From assembly GCA_023229645.1 (NCBI GenBank), contig JALNYU010000004.1, forward strand, positions 1 through 64,000: a stretch of DNA of 64,000 nt. Direction: 5' to 3'. Made by a program: the position numbers and the translations under genes. The notes under the pieces were generated by a model. That model was given only the letters and a program-made list of their open reading frames with translations. It ran no database searches and was not told the DNA's origin. Numbering within the stretch: position 1 is the first letter of the stretch; every line of letters begins with the position of its first letter. Positions 1 through 8,697 of the stretch are shown piece by piece. Origin of the DNA: Nevskia sp. (GTDB lineage: Bacteria > Pseudomonadota > Gammaproteobacteria > Nevskiales > Nevskiaceae).

Positions 1-1
1 C

Positions 2-85
2 TGGTGGTTTGGCGACTCCCAGAAGAGAAAAAAGCCGTGCCACGCACGCACGGTTTTACCGCGATACTACGAGTTAACCTACTGA
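2..85 (+). CDS. Possible 3' end of an Rhs-type toxin tip (partial)
   Basis: An open frame enters from the window edge and ends at TGA 83-85, 14 bases before the likely start of the immunity-like gene. The 27 residues are basic and aromatic (begins WWFGDSQKRK) and match no family I recognise. Polymorphic toxin tips normally end just upstream of their immunity gene, and an Rhs fragment lies just downstream, so a toxin C-terminus is the contextual guess. Nothing in the sequence proves it. Confidence 0.2.
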   Translation, partial: WWFGDSQKRKKPCHARTVLPRYYELTY

Positions 86-99
86 AAGAAAATAGGTTG

Positions 100-542
100 A
101 TGCGAATTTATGAGGGGAAACCTCAGTATCGGATAAATTTTTTGATGATCTACTTAATTTTGATCATTTTCCTGCAGAATATTTCGACTTTATTCTAAAG
201 CTATTGTCAGAGATAAAGTTTTATTCGAAACCCGGCGTGTTCATTTTTTTATTATCGTTGAGCGCGGAAAAGGATAATCTTTGCCCCGATCATTATCGGG
301 CACTAGCCAAGCAGATTATTGATAACTACGAAAATTATTTGGATGAGCTTTTATGTCTGACTGCTTGCGATTTCATTGCGAGAAACTATCCTTTTACTAC
401 AGCAAAAGATATATTTAATCGGTTGGCGCCAATTGAGAAAAAAAAGCCTGAGACACTGCGAGGGTATGTGGAGGATGGACTGCGGATTTTAGCCGCCGAA
501 GAGAAACGCGAACTTGAGCGGATTGCACGCAAAGCGCATTGA
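100..542 (+). CDS. Immunity-like small protein, reading frame split near base 140
   Basis: This AT-rich, acidic gene stands out against the GC-rich surroundings. From ATG 100, preceded by a weak AGG, the frame encodes MRIYEGKPQYRINF. The coherent continuation (FDDLLNFDHFPAEYFDF and on to RELERIARKAH) lies in the -1 frame, which has no start codon of its own before TTG 204 and is open from base 114. The switch falls on an A AAT TTT heptamer (135-141). The product would be about 147 residues, soluble and helical. Its size, base composition and place next to an Rhs fragment suggest an Rhs or contact-toxin immunity protein; no specific family was recognised. The shift could be a decayed gene, a sequencing slip in the T6 run, or a real -1 frameshift. 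The 3' end abuts the Rhs fragment. Confidence 0.4.
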
Positions 543-1005
543 CATCACCGCCGGCAGCCAGACGCCGGTCACGTATGGCTACGACACAGCGGATCGTCTC
601 AAGACCCTCACTCAGAGCAGCGAAATCACCAGCTTCATCTACGACACCGTCGACCGCCGCACCCGCCTGACCTTCCCGAACGGCGTCCGCACCAACACCA
701 GCTACGACACCGCCGACCAGATCACCGCGCTGACGTATTTGAAAGCCGATGGCAGCGCGCTCGGTGACTTGAAATACGCCTACGACCCCGCCGGCCGACG
801 CACAAAAGTCACCGGCAGCTTCGCGCCGCAAAGCCTGCCGAGTGCCACCACCAGCGATTATCAGTACAACGCCAACAACCAATTGATTGGCGGCAACGGC
901 CAAGCGCCGCAATACGATGCCAATGGCGATCCGATGACAAATGGGCTTGGCACGCAGTACGCCTTCGATGCTCAGCACCGACTAATTCAGACCAGGGGGC
1001 GAAGC
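520..1005 (+). pseudogene. Rhs/YD-repeat protein fragment
   Basis: The frame that includes 520-1005 encodes an array of YD repeats such as YGYDTADRLKTL, YDTVDRRTRLTF, YDTADQITALTY and YAYDPAGRRTKVTG. It then continues through DYQYNANNQLI and YAFDAQHRLIQT. This is the extracellular beta-cage repeat of Rhs/RHS-repeat proteins, which normally exceed 1000 residues. Only about 155 residues survive, with no start region, no conserved core end motif and no toxin tip. The left edge overlaps the end of the immunity-like gene and the right edge (about 990-1010) runs into a transporter ATPase tail. It is a broken remnant left by rearrangement. Confidence 0.85.
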
Positions 1006-1006
1006 G

Positions 1007-1297
1007 CATAGCTACCTGTTCCCCAAAGAAGTAATTTTCGGCATTCGGCCGGAGCAAATCACGCATCGGGTTGAGTCAGATGTCGGCGCGCCGCACCGCC
1101 ATACCGCCACGCTACCGGTGCGGCTGACCGAGCCTACCGGCCCGGATACGTTGGTGCTGGTGCCGCTCAACGGCAAGGAAATTACCTGCCGCATTCATCC
1201 TGAACACGCGCGCGCACCGGGCGAAAATATCGAACTGATGTTCGATTTATCGAAAGCGGTTTACTTCGATCCGAAAACCGAGCTGCGCATCGCCTAA
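1007..1297 (+). pseudogene. C-terminal tail of a MalK/UgpC-type sugar ABC transporter ATPase
   Basis: From about 1007 the frame ending at TAA 1295-1297 reads SYLFPKEVIFGIRPEQI and ends in KAVYFDPKTELRIA. That is the TOBE (regulatory) domain of MalK/UgpC/MsmX ATPases that energise carbohydrate uptake. A full protein is about 360 residues; Walker A, signature and Walker B regions are absent, leaving about 95 residues. The upstream part is replaced by the Rhs fragment. Since a glucokinase gene follows, the lost system was probably a glucose or related sugar importer. There is no start codon or ribosome site for the remnant, so it should not be functional. Confidence 0.8.
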
Positions 1298-1496
1298 TCC
1301 TGGGCTGCTAGCGCTGTTTGCTGCGCTGATCCGTGCGCATAAACGGGTATTACTTCCGCGCCAGCGGTTGTCCGGCTGGGGGCTGATTTTGCAGCGCGAA
1401 TAAGCGATTTCGCGGCCGATGTGCGCACCGCATCGCACATCAGCGGCGAATCTAAGGTATGTTTTTCAGCCGCTCCGACGACTCGTGATGCGTTGA

Positions 1497-1521
1497 CCGA
1501 GCCGTCGTCACAACGGCTCGG
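1497..1521 (+). terminator. Hairpin upstream of glk
   Basis: A perfect 9-bp inverted repeat (CCGAGCCGT 1497-1505 and ACGGCTCGG 1513-1521) with a 7-base loop lies between the transporter remnant and glk. Only ATTTG follows, so as a terminator it is weak. It may instead be a leader structure for glk, about 55 bases before the ATG. Confidence 0.4.
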
Positions 1522-1576
1522 ATTTGATACTTCGTCGTCGGGGCCGCAGAACAAGACCGCTACGGAGCAACCGAAT

Positions 1577-3424
1577 ATGGCCCCAGCTGAGCCCGCTGCA
1601 CAGACGCCGATGTTGCTCGCCGATATCGGCGCAACCAATGCCCGCTTCGCGCTGGAAAATGCGCAAGGCGGCGTGCATTCGATCGAGGTGTTCAAGTGCG
1701 CGGACTTCGCTGGCATCGTCGATGTGCTGCGTGCGTATTTGGCGCGCATTTCCGGGCCGCGGCCGCGCCACGCCGCGATCGCGATCGCCAATCCCATCGA
1801 CGGCGATCACGTCAAAATGACCAACCGCAACTGGCAGTTTTCGATCGAGGAAACGCGGCGCGAATTAGGCTTTGATACCCTGCTGCTGGTTAATGACTTC
1901 ACCGCGCTGGCGATGGCGCTGCCGCGTCTTGATAGCAGCCAGCGGCTGCAAATTGGCGGCGGCGAAGCGCGCCCGAACGCCGTTATCGGTTTAATCGGCC
2001 CAGGCACCGGGCTCGGCGTTTCCGGCTTGATTCCAGCGAACGACCGCTGGATTACGCTCGGTAGCGAAGGCGGCCACGTTAGCTTTTCGCCGATGGATGA
2101 AACCGAAGTGTTCATCCTGCAATTTGCTTGGCAAGAGTGGCAGCACGTGTCGGCGGAACGCCTAGTATCCGGCCCAGGCATTGAGCTGATTTATCGCGCG
2201 CTTGCCAGCCGCGAAGGCGCGCAACCGCCGCGCGATGCCGCGGCCATCGTCAACGCTGCAGTTGCTGACGAAGACGCGTTCTGCGTTCGGGTTATCGACT
2301 GCTTCTGCGGCATGCTCGGCACCGTTGCATCGAACGTCGCGATGACTTTGGGCGCCGTTGGCGGGATCTACATCGGCGGCGGCATCGTACCGCGCCTCGG
2401 CCAGCGCTTCGCCGATTTTCAGTTTCGGCGCCGCTTCGAAAGCAAAGGGCGGTTTGAAGACTATCTGGCGCAGATTCCAACCTATGTGATCACCGCGCCC
2501 TACCCGGCATTTCTCGGTGTCTCAGCGATTCTTACCTACCATCTCCGGGGCTCGGATCAAGGCAGCCCGTTGTTGGAGCGCATCCGTAGTTCGGTGCCGA
2601 CGCTCAGCCGCGCCGAGCAGCAAGTTGCGCGCTATTTGCTCGACCAACCACGCACGGTTTTAAACGATCCGATTGCGGACATCGCCCGCGGCGCGGCGGT
2701 AAGCCAGCCAACGGTGATTCGCTTCTGTCGCACGCTCGGCTTTCAAGGCTTGCCTGAGTTCAAACTCAAACTCGCCTCCGGCTTAACCGGCACGATTCCG
2801 GTACGGCACAGCCAAGTGCGGTTCGGCGATTCAGCGCCCGATCTGAGCGCAAAAGTGGTCGATAACACAGCCTCGGCGATCCTACGCTTCCGTGACACGC
2901 TCGATGGTCATGCGTTTGACGAGGCGATCACGCTGCTGCAGCGGGCGGAACGGGTTGAACTCTACGGCATCGGAAATTCGACCATCGTCGCGCTTGATGG
3001 CCAGTACAAATTCTTCCGCTTTCGCATTCCAGCAGTCGCCTACGCCGACCCGGTGTTGCAGGCAATGGCGGCCAAGCTGCTGCGCCCCGGCGATGTCGCG
3101 ATCATTATCTCCAGCTCCGGCAGGTCAGCTGAATTGCTGAAGACGGCGGATCGTGCCCGCGCCGCCGGCGCCAGTGTGATCGCGATCACCGCCAGTCAAT
3201 CGCCGCTGGCGCGCAAGGCCACGGTAACGTTGGCGGTTGATCACTCGGAAGACAGCACCACCTATATCTCGATGATCTCGCGCATCCTGCATCTGCTGGT
3301 GATCGACATCCTCGCGGTCGGCGTCGCGATGCGGCATTTATCGCCGGCCGAGCAAACCGACGGCGATAGCGAAGGCGTGGCGCCGTCTGGCATCGAGTCG
3401 CTGATTTCTCACGTCCACCACTAA
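1577..3424 (+). CDS. glk: Glucokinase fused to an RpiR/HexR-type regulator
   Basis: The 615-residue cytoplasmic protein joins two domains. Residues about 10-320 are a ROK-unrelated Glk-type glucokinase that phosphorylates glucose with ATP: LLADIGATNARF phosphate loop, GPGTGLGVSG, and the EGGH motif. From about residue 332 an RpiR helix-turn-helix follows (SQPTVIRFCRTLGFQG), then from about residue 460 a SIS sugar-phosphate-binding domain (YGIGNSTI, IISSSGRSAEL). The same fusion is known from Burkholderiales. ATG 1577 was chosen because GGAG lies about 10 bases upstream and the kinase fold starts within 12 residues; an in-frame ATG at 1421 would add 52 low-complexity residues. It converges on hexR with a 14-base gap. 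The C-terminal half probably senses a hexose phosphate and controls sugar genes, but its DNA targets are unknown. Confidence 0.9.
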   Translation: MAPAEPAAQTPMLLADIGATNARFALENAQGGVHSIEVFKCADFAGIVDVLRAYLARISGPRPRHAAIAIANPIDGDHVKMTNRNWQFSIEETRRELGFDTLLLVNDFTALAMALPRLDSSQRLQIGGGEARPNAVIGLIGPGTGLGVSGLIPANDRWITLGSEGGHVSFSPMDETEVFILQFAWQEWQHVSAERLVSGPGIELIYRALASREGAQPPRDAAAIVNAAVADEDAFCVRVIDCFCGMLGTVASNVAMTLGAVGGIYIGGGIVPRLGQRFADFQFRRRFESKGRFEDYLAQIPTYVITAPYPAFLGVSAILTYHLRGSDQGSPLLERIRSSVPTLSRAEQQVARYLLDQPRTVLNDPIADIARGAAVSQPTVIRFCRTLGFQGLPEFKLKLASGLTGTIPVRHSQVRFGDSAPDLSAKVVDNTASAILRFRDTLDGHAFDEAITLLQRAERVELYGIGNSTIVALDGQYKFFRFRIPAVAYADPVLQAMAAKLLRPGDVAIIISSSGRSAELLKTADRARAAGASVIAITASQSPLARKATVTLAVDHSEDSTTYISMISRILHLLVIDILAVGVAMRHLSPAEQTDGDSEGVAPSGIESLISHVHH

Positions 3425-3438
3425 ATCCAGCGGCTGGC

Positions 3439-4350
3439 TCAGCCTTCTGGCAAGCGGATGCGCTTATCGCGCAAGGTCTGCTTGGTTCGCTCAAGACGTT
3501 TGACCAGCGCCGGGCCCAGCGTTAGGGCAACGCCGACGCAGAGCACGTCGATGATCGCCAAGTGGGCAAGACGTGAAATCATCGGCGTGTAAATATCGGG
3601 GTCTTCCGGTACGTCAGCACAGAGCGCAACGCTGGCAAGCTTGGCCAAGGCCGAACCGCTGGCGGTGATGGCGATAACATCAGCGCCGGTCTCACGGGCG
3701 ATCTCAACACTGGCCAGAAGATCGGTCGTTCGACCGCTGGCGGAAATCGCGACGACGGTATCGCCCGGCCGTAGCACTGTCGCAGCCATACCCATCATGT
3801 GGACATCGACATAAGAGACCGTCGGTACACCGAAACGAAAAAACTTGTGCTGAGCATCGAGCGCCACAATGCCGGAGTTGCCAACGCCGTAGCATTCGAT
3901 GCGATGCGCTTTTGCCAGCAGCCCAACGGCACGTTTCAGTTGCACCGGATCGAGATGGTTGCGAACGTTGATCAAGGCGCCAATCGTTCGATCAAATACT
4001 TTCGGCGCGACAACATCCAGCGCGTCACCCGGCCCTACGTCTTGGTGCACATATGGAATCCCGGCGGCGAGGCTTTGCGCCAGCCGCAGTTTGAACTCCT
4101 TATACCCGGAATAGCCGAGCGCCCCAGCAAAGCGGGCCACCGTCGGTTGGCTGACGCCGACCCGCAGGGCCAGTTCCGCAATTGATAGATGCAGCGCTTC
4201 GCTAGGCTGGGCTAGCACCCATTCGGCGACGGCACGTTCTGACTTACGCAGCTCCGGTAGAGCCGCTCGAATACGGTCTAGTAACGCGCTTTGCGTCGGC
4301 GCGGTGGCAGCTGTCGGGATAGCGGTTTGGCGTGCGGCCGGAGCGGTCAT
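3439..4350 (-). CDS. hexR: HexR-type transcriptional regulator (RpiR family)
   Basis: The 303-residue regulator has an N-terminal RpiR helix-turn-helix (SQPTVARFAGALGYSG, residues about 65-85) and a C-terminal SIS domain (YGVGNSGIVAL, VAISASGRTTDLL). In HexR of other Gammaproteobacteria the SIS domain binds 2-keto-3-deoxy-6-phosphogluconate, which releases repression of zwf, edd and related genes. Here it is the third gene of a zwf-pgl-hexR unit; its ATG overlaps the pgl stop (ATGA). HexR-like palindromes occur between zwf and edd. Its SIS and HTH regions resemble the second half of the adjacent glucokinase fusion, so the two are probably paralogues. Assignment to HexR rests on context plus homology. 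Confidence 0.88.
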   Translation of the reverse strand: MTAPAARQTAIPTAATAPTQSALLDRIRAALPELRKSERAVAEWVLAQPSEALHLSIAELALRVGVSQPTVARFAGALGYSGYKEFKLRLAQSLAAGIPYVHQDVGPGDALDVVAPKVFDRTIGALINVRNHLDPVQLKRAVGLLAKAHRIECYGVGNSGIVALDAQHKFFRFGVPTVSYVDVHMMGMAATVLRPGDTVVAISASGRTTDLLASVEIARETGADVIAITASGSALAKLASVALCADVPEDPDIYTPMISRLAHLAIIDVLCVGVALTLGPALVKRLERTKQTLRDKRIRLPEG

Positions 4351-5072
4351 GCCCCGTAGTATACGTGCACTGGTATCTGGCTTTGTCTGAGAAAGGCCGC
4401 GATGGGATGCGCTTCCGGGTGGCTCAGCGCCGCCTGCTCGATCGCCGCCCGCTTGCCTTCGCCTTGAATCAGAATCATCACAACTTCCGTGTCGAGCAAG
4501 GCTTTCACGGTCAGGCTGATGCGCAGGTGTGCCGCTGTCGTTGGCGCAATCAAAGCGGCACGCGCCAGCCCGAGCGGATCTAAGGCCGCGGCCGTGCCCG
4601 GTGCGCCTGGGAACAACGAGGCGGTATGGCCGTCGTCGCCCATGCCGAGCACCACCGCCGCGGAGGGCCGCGTGCTTTGGCTGAGCATCTGCTCAACATT
4701 CGCGCGCTGCCGTTCCGGCGCAACGCGGGTATCAACCAACGGTAGAAATCGCGCCGCTGAGGCGTCGCCGTGCAAGAGCTGCGTGCGGAGCAAGCGCTCG
4801 TTGCTGTCCAGGTGATCAGCTGGCACCCAGCGGTCATCCGTCAGCGTCACCGAAATACGTGGCCAATCCAACGGCTGCCGCGCCAGCGCATTCTGAAATA
4901 GCGTCGGCGTTCGGCCGCCCGGCACCGCGAATGAAGCCGCACCGTGCTGACGTAGATCGGTTCGCAAACGCTCGGCCACCTCAAGCGCCAAAGCCTGGGC
5001 CATTTGCTCACCGTTGGCAAATAGCGATTGCCGAATATTCGGCGGTAGTTGTAGCGGGGATGGCAGCGCCAC
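4347..5072 (-). CDS. pgl: 6-phosphogluconolactonase
   Basis: The enzyme hydrolyses 6-phosphogluconolactone to 6-phosphogluconate between Zwf and Edd. Visible family motifs are FAVPGGRTPTLFQ near the N-terminus, LTDDRWVP, SNERLLRTQLL and GMGDDGHTASLFPG. GTG 5072 was chosen as the start: a GGAGG core lies about 8 bases upstream and the resulting 241 residues fit the family. TTG 5078 overlaps the zwf stop but sits too close to the Shine-Dalgarno sequence. Extending further upstream would read into zwf out of frame. It overlaps hexR by four bases and follows zwf directly, so the three genes should be one transcript. Confidence 0.92.
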   Translation of the reverse strand: MALPSPLQLPPNIRQSLFANGEQMAQALALEVAERLRTDLRQHGAASFAVPGGRTPTLFQNALARQPLDWPRISVTLTDDRWVPADHLDSNERLLRTQLLHGDASAARFLPLVDTRVAPERQRANVEQMLSQSTRPSAAVVLGMGDDGHTASLFPGAPGTAAALDPLGLARAALIAPTTAAHLRISLTVKALLDTEVVMILIQGEGKRAAIEQAALSHPEAHPIAAFLRQSQIPVHVYYGA

Positions 5073-5074
5073 GC

Positions 5075-6535
5075 TCAACCCTCCTCGTGCCACGCGTTGC
5101 CATCGCGCGCAATCAGCGCGCTGGATGCCGTCGGCCCCCACGTACCGGCCGGATACGATTTCAAAGTCTGCCCGCCTTGCGCCCAGGCTTGCAGTATCGG
5201 CTCCACCCATTGCCAGGCCGCATCTTGTTCGTCGCGGCGCATGAATAGAGACAAATTACCGTGGATGACATCCATGATCAGCCGCTCGTAGGCATCCCAC
5301 TGGCGCGTTTGATAGGTCTGAGACAATGCAACATCGAGCGAAATCGGCTGCGCGTTCATGCCTTCGCCGGGGACTTTTGCCATCAGATCCAGGCGCAAAC
5401 CTTCGTTGGGCTGCAGGCTAATCACCAAACGGTTCGTCGCCTCACCGCTGGCTGTGCGCAGCATCGGGTGCGGCACTGCACGGAAATTGATCACAATCTC
5501 GGCCAGCCGCTCTTGCATGCGCTTTCCGGTACGCAGGTAAAACGGCACCCCGGCCCAGCGCCAATTGCCGAGCTCGGCTTTAATCGCAACAAAAGTTTCG
5601 GTGTGCGTGCCGGCGCAAATGCCTGGCTCGTCGACATAACCCGGCACCGGCCGATGGCCGATGGCGCCGGCCCGATATTGGCCGCGAACGGTTCGCGCCG
5701 CGACGTCGCCGCCAACGATAGGCCGCAGCGCGCGCAAAACTTTTAGCTTCTCATCGCGCATCGAATCCGCTTCGATATTGGTCGGCGGCTCCATCGCAAC
5801 GATACACAGCAGCTGCAGCAAATGGTTTTGCACCATGTCGCGCAATGCACCGGTGTTGTCGTAGAACTCACCACGGCTTTCAACGCCGACGGTTTCGGCA
5901 ATCGTGATCTGGACATCGCGAACCCAGAAGCGATTCCACAGCGGCTCAAACAACACATTGCCAAAGCGCAGCGCAATCAGATTCTGCACTGTCTCCTTGC
6001 CCAGATAATGGTCGATACGGAAAATCTGCTGCTCAGCGAAAATTGCGCCGACATCATCATTGATCTGCCGTGCCGAGGCCGTATCCCGCCCCAGCGGCTT
6101 TTCCAGCACCACGCGGCTATCCGGCGTGACCAGACCTGCAGTCTGCAAGTGGGCGCAAATTCCTGCGAACAAGCTCGGCGCGGTCGCCAAATAAAACACG
6201 CGAACGCGGGTCTCGGCATCCACCAGTTTCGCCGCTAGCGCCTGGTAATCCGCAGCGTTGGTCGCGTCGAGTTGCAGATAATCCAGCCGCTGCGCAAAAG
6301 CATTCCACGCTGCTGGATTGAAGTCTTTTGCCGGGATGTGTTGGCGGCAATGCTCGTGCGCCAGCTCGAGATAAGCCGCGCGCGAAAACGCCTGCCGACC
6401 GACGCCAACGATGCGCCAACCGGTGGTATCGGCGCTATCTCGATGCCGGTAATACAAGGCCGGCAACAGTTTACGCATTGCCAAATCGCCGCTGCCGCCG
6501 AACAAGATGAAGTCGAATGCCTCTAGCCCTGCCAT
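5075..6535 (-). CDS. zwf: Glucose-6-phosphate 1-dehydrogenase
   Basis: The 486-residue cytoplasmic enzyme oxidises glucose 6-phosphate to the lactone and makes NAD(P)H, feeding the Entner-Doudoroff pathway. It shows the N-terminal dinucleotide loop FGGSGDLAMRKLLPALY and the active-site signature RIDHYLGKE (about residues 173-181, with the catalytic His region). Length is typical. It heads the zwf-pgl-hexR operon and diverges from edd across a 278-bp AT-rich region. A TGTAGTATT...TACA palindrome at 6592-6604 lies about 57 bases upstream of the ATG and overlaps a plausible -10 (TTGTGA, 17 bp, TATTTA, read on the minus strand), which fits repression by HexR. Confidence 0.97.
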   Translation of the reverse strand: MAGLEAFDFILFGGSGDLAMRKLLPALYYRHRDSADTTGWRIVGVGRQAFSRAAYLELAHEHCRQHIPAKDFNPAAWNAFAQRLDYLQLDATNAADYQALAAKLVDAETRVRVFYLATAPSLFAGICAHLQTAGLVTPDSRVVLEKPLGRDTASARQINDDVGAIFAEQQIFRIDHYLGKETVQNLIALRFGNVLFEPLWNRFWVRDVQITIAETVGVESRGEFYDNTGALRDMVQNHLLQLLCIVAMEPPTNIEADSMRDEKLKVLRALRPIVGGDVAARTVRGQYRAGAIGHRPVPGYVDEPGICAGTHTETFVAIKAELGNWRWAGVPFYLRTGKRMQERLAEIVINFRAVPHPMLRTASGEATNRLVISLQPNEGLRLDLMAKVPGEGMNAQPISLDVALSQTYQTRQWDAYERLIMDVIHGNLSLFMRRDEQDAAWQWVEPILQAWAQGGQTLKSYPAGTWGPTASSALIARDGNAWHEEG

Positions 6536-6591
6536 ATGCGCCTCGCTATCTCGCGGCCCCGCCGCGCAATCGCTCGAAGATGAGCGTTATG

Positions 6592-6604
6592 TGTAAATAC
6601 TACA
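6592..6604. promoter_or_regulatory. HexR-like operator, zwf side
   Basis: Read on the minus strand the site is TGTAGTATTTACA, which shares its first nine bases with the edd-side site but has two bases fewer between the TGTA and TACA half-sites. It overlaps the probable zwf -10 element. Binding by HexR is inferred from the known consensus TGTARTWWWAYTACA. Confidence 0.5.
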
Positions 6605-6748
6605 TTATGTCTTAGGTCACAACTTAAAATGTGCATCTGAACATAATTGATTTAAATTATAAATACTGTTTAACTTTATAAATATATTGGAAAAATTATG
6701 TTTATTTGATTTATGCAATGCAGCAAAGGGCTTGCTAAAAAATAAACT

Positions 6749-6763
6749 TGTAGTATTAATACA
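6749..6763. promoter_or_regulatory. HexR-like operator, edd side
   Basis: TGTAGTATTAATACA matches the published HexR consensus TGTARTWWWAYTACA at 14 of 15 positions. It lies 50 bases upstream of the edd ATG in an AT-rich divergent promoter region. With hexR encoded nearby, HexR control of edd-eda is likely. Confidence 0.7.
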
Positions 6764-6813
6764 TAAATTATTCATTGAACGTTACGTCATTTGAATCGCA
6801 CAAGAGGCGCAAT

Positions 6814-8685
6814 ATGAGTCTTCATCCAATCCTCTCCGCCGTTACGGCCCGCATCCGCGAACGCAGTGCGGTAACACGCGCCGCCTACTTGCAGCAGGTT
6901 GATGCGGCGCGACGCGCCGGCTCAGCACGCGGCCAGGTCTCTTGTACGAATTTGGCGCACGCCATTGCTGCAGTTCCGGACGGCGATAAGCGCGAATTAC
7001 AGGGTGCACGCTGGCCGAATCTAGCGATCGTCTCCTCGTATAACGACCTGCTCTCCGCCCATCAGCCGTTGGCGCGCTTCCCTGATCTGATCAAAGACGC
7101 AGCCCGCAAAGCCGGTGCTGTCGCGCAATTTGCCGGCGGCGTTCCAGCCATGTGTGATGGCGTGACCCAGGGCCAGCCCGGCATGGAGTTATCGTTGTTC
7201 TCGCGCGATGTCATCGCGATGTCGACGGCAATTGCCCTTTCCCACAATGTCTTCGACGGCGCGCTATGTCTCGGCGTCTGCGACAAAATCGTGCCCGGCA
7301 TGCTGATCGGAGCACTACAGTTCGGCCACTTGCCGGTCCTATTCGTCCCTGCAGGGCCGATGACGTCCGGCCTTTCTAATAACGAAAAAGCCAAAATTCG
7401 GCAGCGCCACGCCGAAGGCAAGCTCAGCCAAGAAGAACTACTGGACGCCGAAATGCGCGCCTACCACGGTGCCGGCACCTGTACGTTTTATGGCACCGCC
7501 AATAGCAATCAGATGCTGATGGAAGTGATGGGCCTGCATTTGCCAGGCTCGGCATTTGTCGGCCCGCATACGCCGCTGCGCGAAGCCTTAACGCGGGCCG
7601 CGGCGCAACGCTGCGCACGGATTACCCAGGCCTCAGCCGAGTACACGCCGATCTCCGCGGTGATCGACGAGCGTGCAATCGTCAATGGCATCGTCGGGCT
7701 GCTGGCCACGGGCGGCTCAACCAACCATACGATTCATTTAATCGCGATCGCCCGCGCGGCAGGCATCGTCATCGATTGGGGCGATTTCGACGCCTTATCG
7801 GCCATCGTGCCGTTGCTCGCACGCATTTACCCGAACGGCGCCGCCGATGTGAATCAATTCCATGCCGCGGGCGGCATCGGCTTGCTGATCCGCGAACTAT
7901 TGAGCGAAGGTTTATTGCATCCCGACGTTAAAACGGTCGTCGGCCAAGGGCTATGGCGCTACACCCGTGAGCCGTTCATTTACGGCAGCACGTTGCATTG
8001 GCGCCCGGCCCCCGCGTGCAGCCTTGATCCCGACATTCTCGCCTCCGCGGAAAAGCCGTTCAGCGCTGATGGCGGCTTGCGCTTACTCAGCGGCAACCTC
8101 GGCCGCGCGGTGATCAAAGTTTCAGCGGTGAAGCCCGAGCATCGTGTCATTAAGGCGCCGGCACTGGTTTTCGATACCCAGGACGCGGTCCTCGCCGCGT
8201 TCAAACGCGGCGAATTACAGCGCGATTTCGTCGCCGTTGTGCGCTATCAAGGTCCGCGCGCGAACGGTATGCCGGAGTTGCATAAATTAACGCCGGCCCT
8301 AGGCGTGCTGCAGGACCAAGGCTACAAAGTAGCGCTGTTAACCGACGGCCGCATGTCGGGCGCTTCCGGCAAGGTCCCGGCGGCGATCCACATCACGCCA
8401 GAGTGTCTGGACGGCGGCCCGCTCGCCAAGGTCCGCAGCGGCGACATGATTCGCCTCGATACCACAGCCGGGGTCCTGAGCGCCGAAGTAGACGCCGCCG
8501 AGTGGGCAAAAAGAATCGTCATCCACCCAAATTTGGACGCAAATGGCGTGGGTGTCGGCCGCGGCTTATTCGCCAGCGCGCGCGCCACCGCCACTAGCGC
8601 CGAACACGGGGCAACCACGTTCGGTACCGCGCCAACCTCGCCGCCGCTGGCGGCCGAAGCACCGCTACTGGCACTTGCCAGCTAA
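6814..8685 (+). CDS. edd: Phosphogluconate dehydratase
   Basis: The iron-sulfur dehydratase (IlvD/Edd family) converts 6-phosphogluconate to 2-keto-3-deoxy-6-phosphogluconate. The 623-residue product shows the family stretch GGVPAMCDGVTQGQPG (cluster Cys at about 114), GALCLGVCDKIVPG, GTCTFYGTANSNQMLMEV and the C-terminal LTDGRMSGASGKVPAAIH. ATG 6814 has AAGAGG seven bases upstream and is preferred over TTG 6775. Eda follows after 12 bases, forming the two-gene Entner-Doudoroff unit, and a HexR-like operator sits upstream. Confidence 0.97.
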   Translation: MSLHPILSAVTARIRERSAVTRAAYLQQVDAARRAGSARGQVSCTNLAHAIAAVPDGDKRELQGARWPNLAIVSSYNDLLSAHQPLARFPDLIKDAARKAGAVAQFAGGVPAMCDGVTQGQPGMELSLFSRDVIAMSTAIALSHNVFDGALCLGVCDKIVPGMLIGALQFGHLPVLFVPAGPMTSGLSNNEKAKIRQRHAEGKLSQEELLDAEMRAYHGAGTCTFYGTANSNQMLMEVMGLHLPGSAFVGPHTPLREALTRAAAQRCARITQASAEYTPISAVIDERAIVNGIVGLLATGGSTNHTIHLIAIARAAGIVIDWGDFDALSAIVPLLARIYPNGAADVNQFHAAGGIGLLIRELLSEGLLHPDVKTVVGQGLWRYTREPFIYGSTLHWRPAPACSLDPDILASAEKPFSADGGLRLLSGNLGRAVIKVSAVKPEHRVIKAPALVFDTQDAVLAAFKRGELQRDFVAVVRYQGPRANGMPELHKLTPALGVLQDQGYKVALLTDGRMSGASGKVPAAIHITPECLDGGPLAKVRSGDMIRLDTTAGVLSAEVDAAEWAKRIVIHPNLDANGVGVGRGLFASARATATSAEHGATTFGTAPTSPPLAAEAPLLALAS

Positions 8686-8697
8686 GGCCTATTTTCG

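Noticed and set aside
35..57. Hairpin CCGTGC/GCACGG followed by TTTT, as a terminator
   Set aside because: It would lie inside the possible toxin end just before the immunity-like gene, the stem is only 6 bp and a G is bulged before the A/T pairs. Too weak to list as a terminator.
415..1194. Minus-strand frames opposite the Rhs and transporter remnants
   Set aside because: They are GC-skew artefacts antisense to recognisable YD repeats and a TOBE domain, with no family features.
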